Shown one piece after another: positions 63,601-64,000 of a DNA stretch of 64,000 nucleotides (position 1 is its first letter; each line of letters begins with the position of its first letter). Where the stretch lies: NCBI GenBank assembly GCA_964035795.1, contig OZ038321.1:14687971-14751970 (forward strand), read 5' to 3'. Below the pieces are notes generated by a model. The model was not told the DNA's origin. It did no database searches and saw only the letters and a program-made list of their open reading frames with translations. Both the position numbers and the translations under genes were made by a program. Source of the stretch: Pterobdella sp. o SKG-2022 (Eukaryota; Annelida; Clitellata; Hirudinida; Piscicolidae).

Positions 63601-64000
63601 GTACCGTTGGATACACTCAAATCTTTCATCAAGTTCATCAATATACTTACTTTACGGAGAGTAGCCAAGCTGTTTTGCAACGATGATATATATTCTTCAT
63701 CCTTCTTTTTGTCAGACTCAAGCATTTCAATGCGCCTGCGTAGCATAGTAACTTCACTCTCCAAGTCATAAAGCTGCTGACTCTGCTTCTCAAAGTTCTC
63801 TCTGTATGTCATATTCTGTTTGTTTGATTCTACCAGTCTGTATCGTTGTATTTTAAATATTGTAATAATTACAATGTTTCATCTTGAGTTATTAGCAGCT
63901 CATTAAAGTATTCTCTATTCATGTATATCCTTTTTATGAGCTTACTTTTTTAGATTTTCTTTATTAGCTTGTTCCAAAGAAGCAATTTTTATTTCCAACT
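60612..64000 (-). CDS. Cytoplasmic intermediate filament protein, protostome type, 5' end beyond window
   Basis: Eleven exons in transcript order: 64000(partial)-63946, 63837-63651, 63521-63426, 63182-63021, 62929-62804, 62726-62500, 62374-62208, 62012-61879, 61165-61055, 60914-60798, 60650-60612. All phases agree. The rod is visible from within coil 1: LEIKIASLEQANKENL, DLESEVTMLRRRIEMLE, LADELAFIKEVHEQE, then AYKDSTVENREYW and the end motif LELEIAAYRKLLEGEESR. A Ser/Asn-rich linker (62208-62374) leads to a lamin-type tail domain: GPLSVSECSPDGKYIVIDN, LAGWKIVR, KIKVWAKG, AEDSWGVGMDITT and NPSGEE. It ends ACHIQKTSYV with no CaaX box, and no nuclear localisation signal was seen, so it is a cytoplasmic filament, not a lamin. 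The LRRRIE region and the length of coil 1B fit the long protostome/lamin form. The head and coil 1A lie to the right of the window. Confidence 0.93.

Noticed and set aside
60612..64000. Nuclear lamin identity for the filament gene
   Set aside because: It has a lamin-type tail but ends without CaaX and shows no nuclear localisation signal, which fits protostome cytoplasmic filaments.

Overview
This is a piece of an AT-rich, intron-rich animal genome. The coding genes are metazoan: an eIF3f subunit, a Delta-type Notch ligand, an ING chromatin reader, a gremlin-type BMP antagonist, and a cytoplasmic intermediate filament with the long coil 1B and lamin-type tail seen in protostomes. The protostome-type filament without a CaaX end, the antistasin repeats, the Asn/Lys-rich low-complexity tails and the degraded LINEs (CR1-like and others) suggest a spiralian, possibly an annelid or leech. 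The species is inference. I built the gene models by hand from splice sites, phase continuity and remembered family motifs; no search was run.

Layout. 2086-3075 (-): two exons of a secreted or membrane immunoglobulin-domain gene. 9293-16320 (+): complete eIF3f in 11 coding exons. 16560-17035: dead LINE 3' end. 18111-26224 (+): a 21-exon type I membrane protein with a signal peptide, alternating four-Cys and antistasin modules, a reduced thyroglobulin type-1 module, an EpCAM-like Cys-free region, a transmembrane helix and a short tail; LINE debris fills its second listed intron. 26225-30585: no supported gene, one perfect hairpin, and a 200-N gap at 30136-30335. 30586-30921 (-): a PTB-domain exon resembling EPS8. 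32568-33661 (+): two unassigned candidate exons. 33662-39697: AT-rich DNA with a MITE-like inverted repeat and a 0.33-kb (TAAC)n array.

39698-48678 (+): Delta-like ligand (MNNL, DSL, three EGF repeats, TM, long Asn-rich tail), missing its first exon(s); a CR1-like fragment sits in its 4.1-kb intron. 49144-51371 (-): complete ING-family gene in 8 exons, convergent with Delta. 51729-52831 (+): unknown Lys/Asn/Ser-rich protein, divergent from ING across 357 bp. 53245-53772: LINE 3' fragment (-). 55184-55969 (+): single-exon protein with a C-terminal PDZ-like fold. 57694-59621 (-): gremlin-type cystine knot after a roughly 470-residue Lys/Asn-rich extension. 60612-64000 (-): intermediate filament gene running off the right edge.

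The genes do not form an operon or a pathway. Delta, gremlin and the antistasin/EpCAM-like protein are extracellular signalling or adhesion molecules, but their proximity gives no evidence that they act together. The most novel item is the antistasin/EpCAM-like protein, followed by the extended gremlin. About a third of the introns inferred here start with GTT rather than GTA or GTG.
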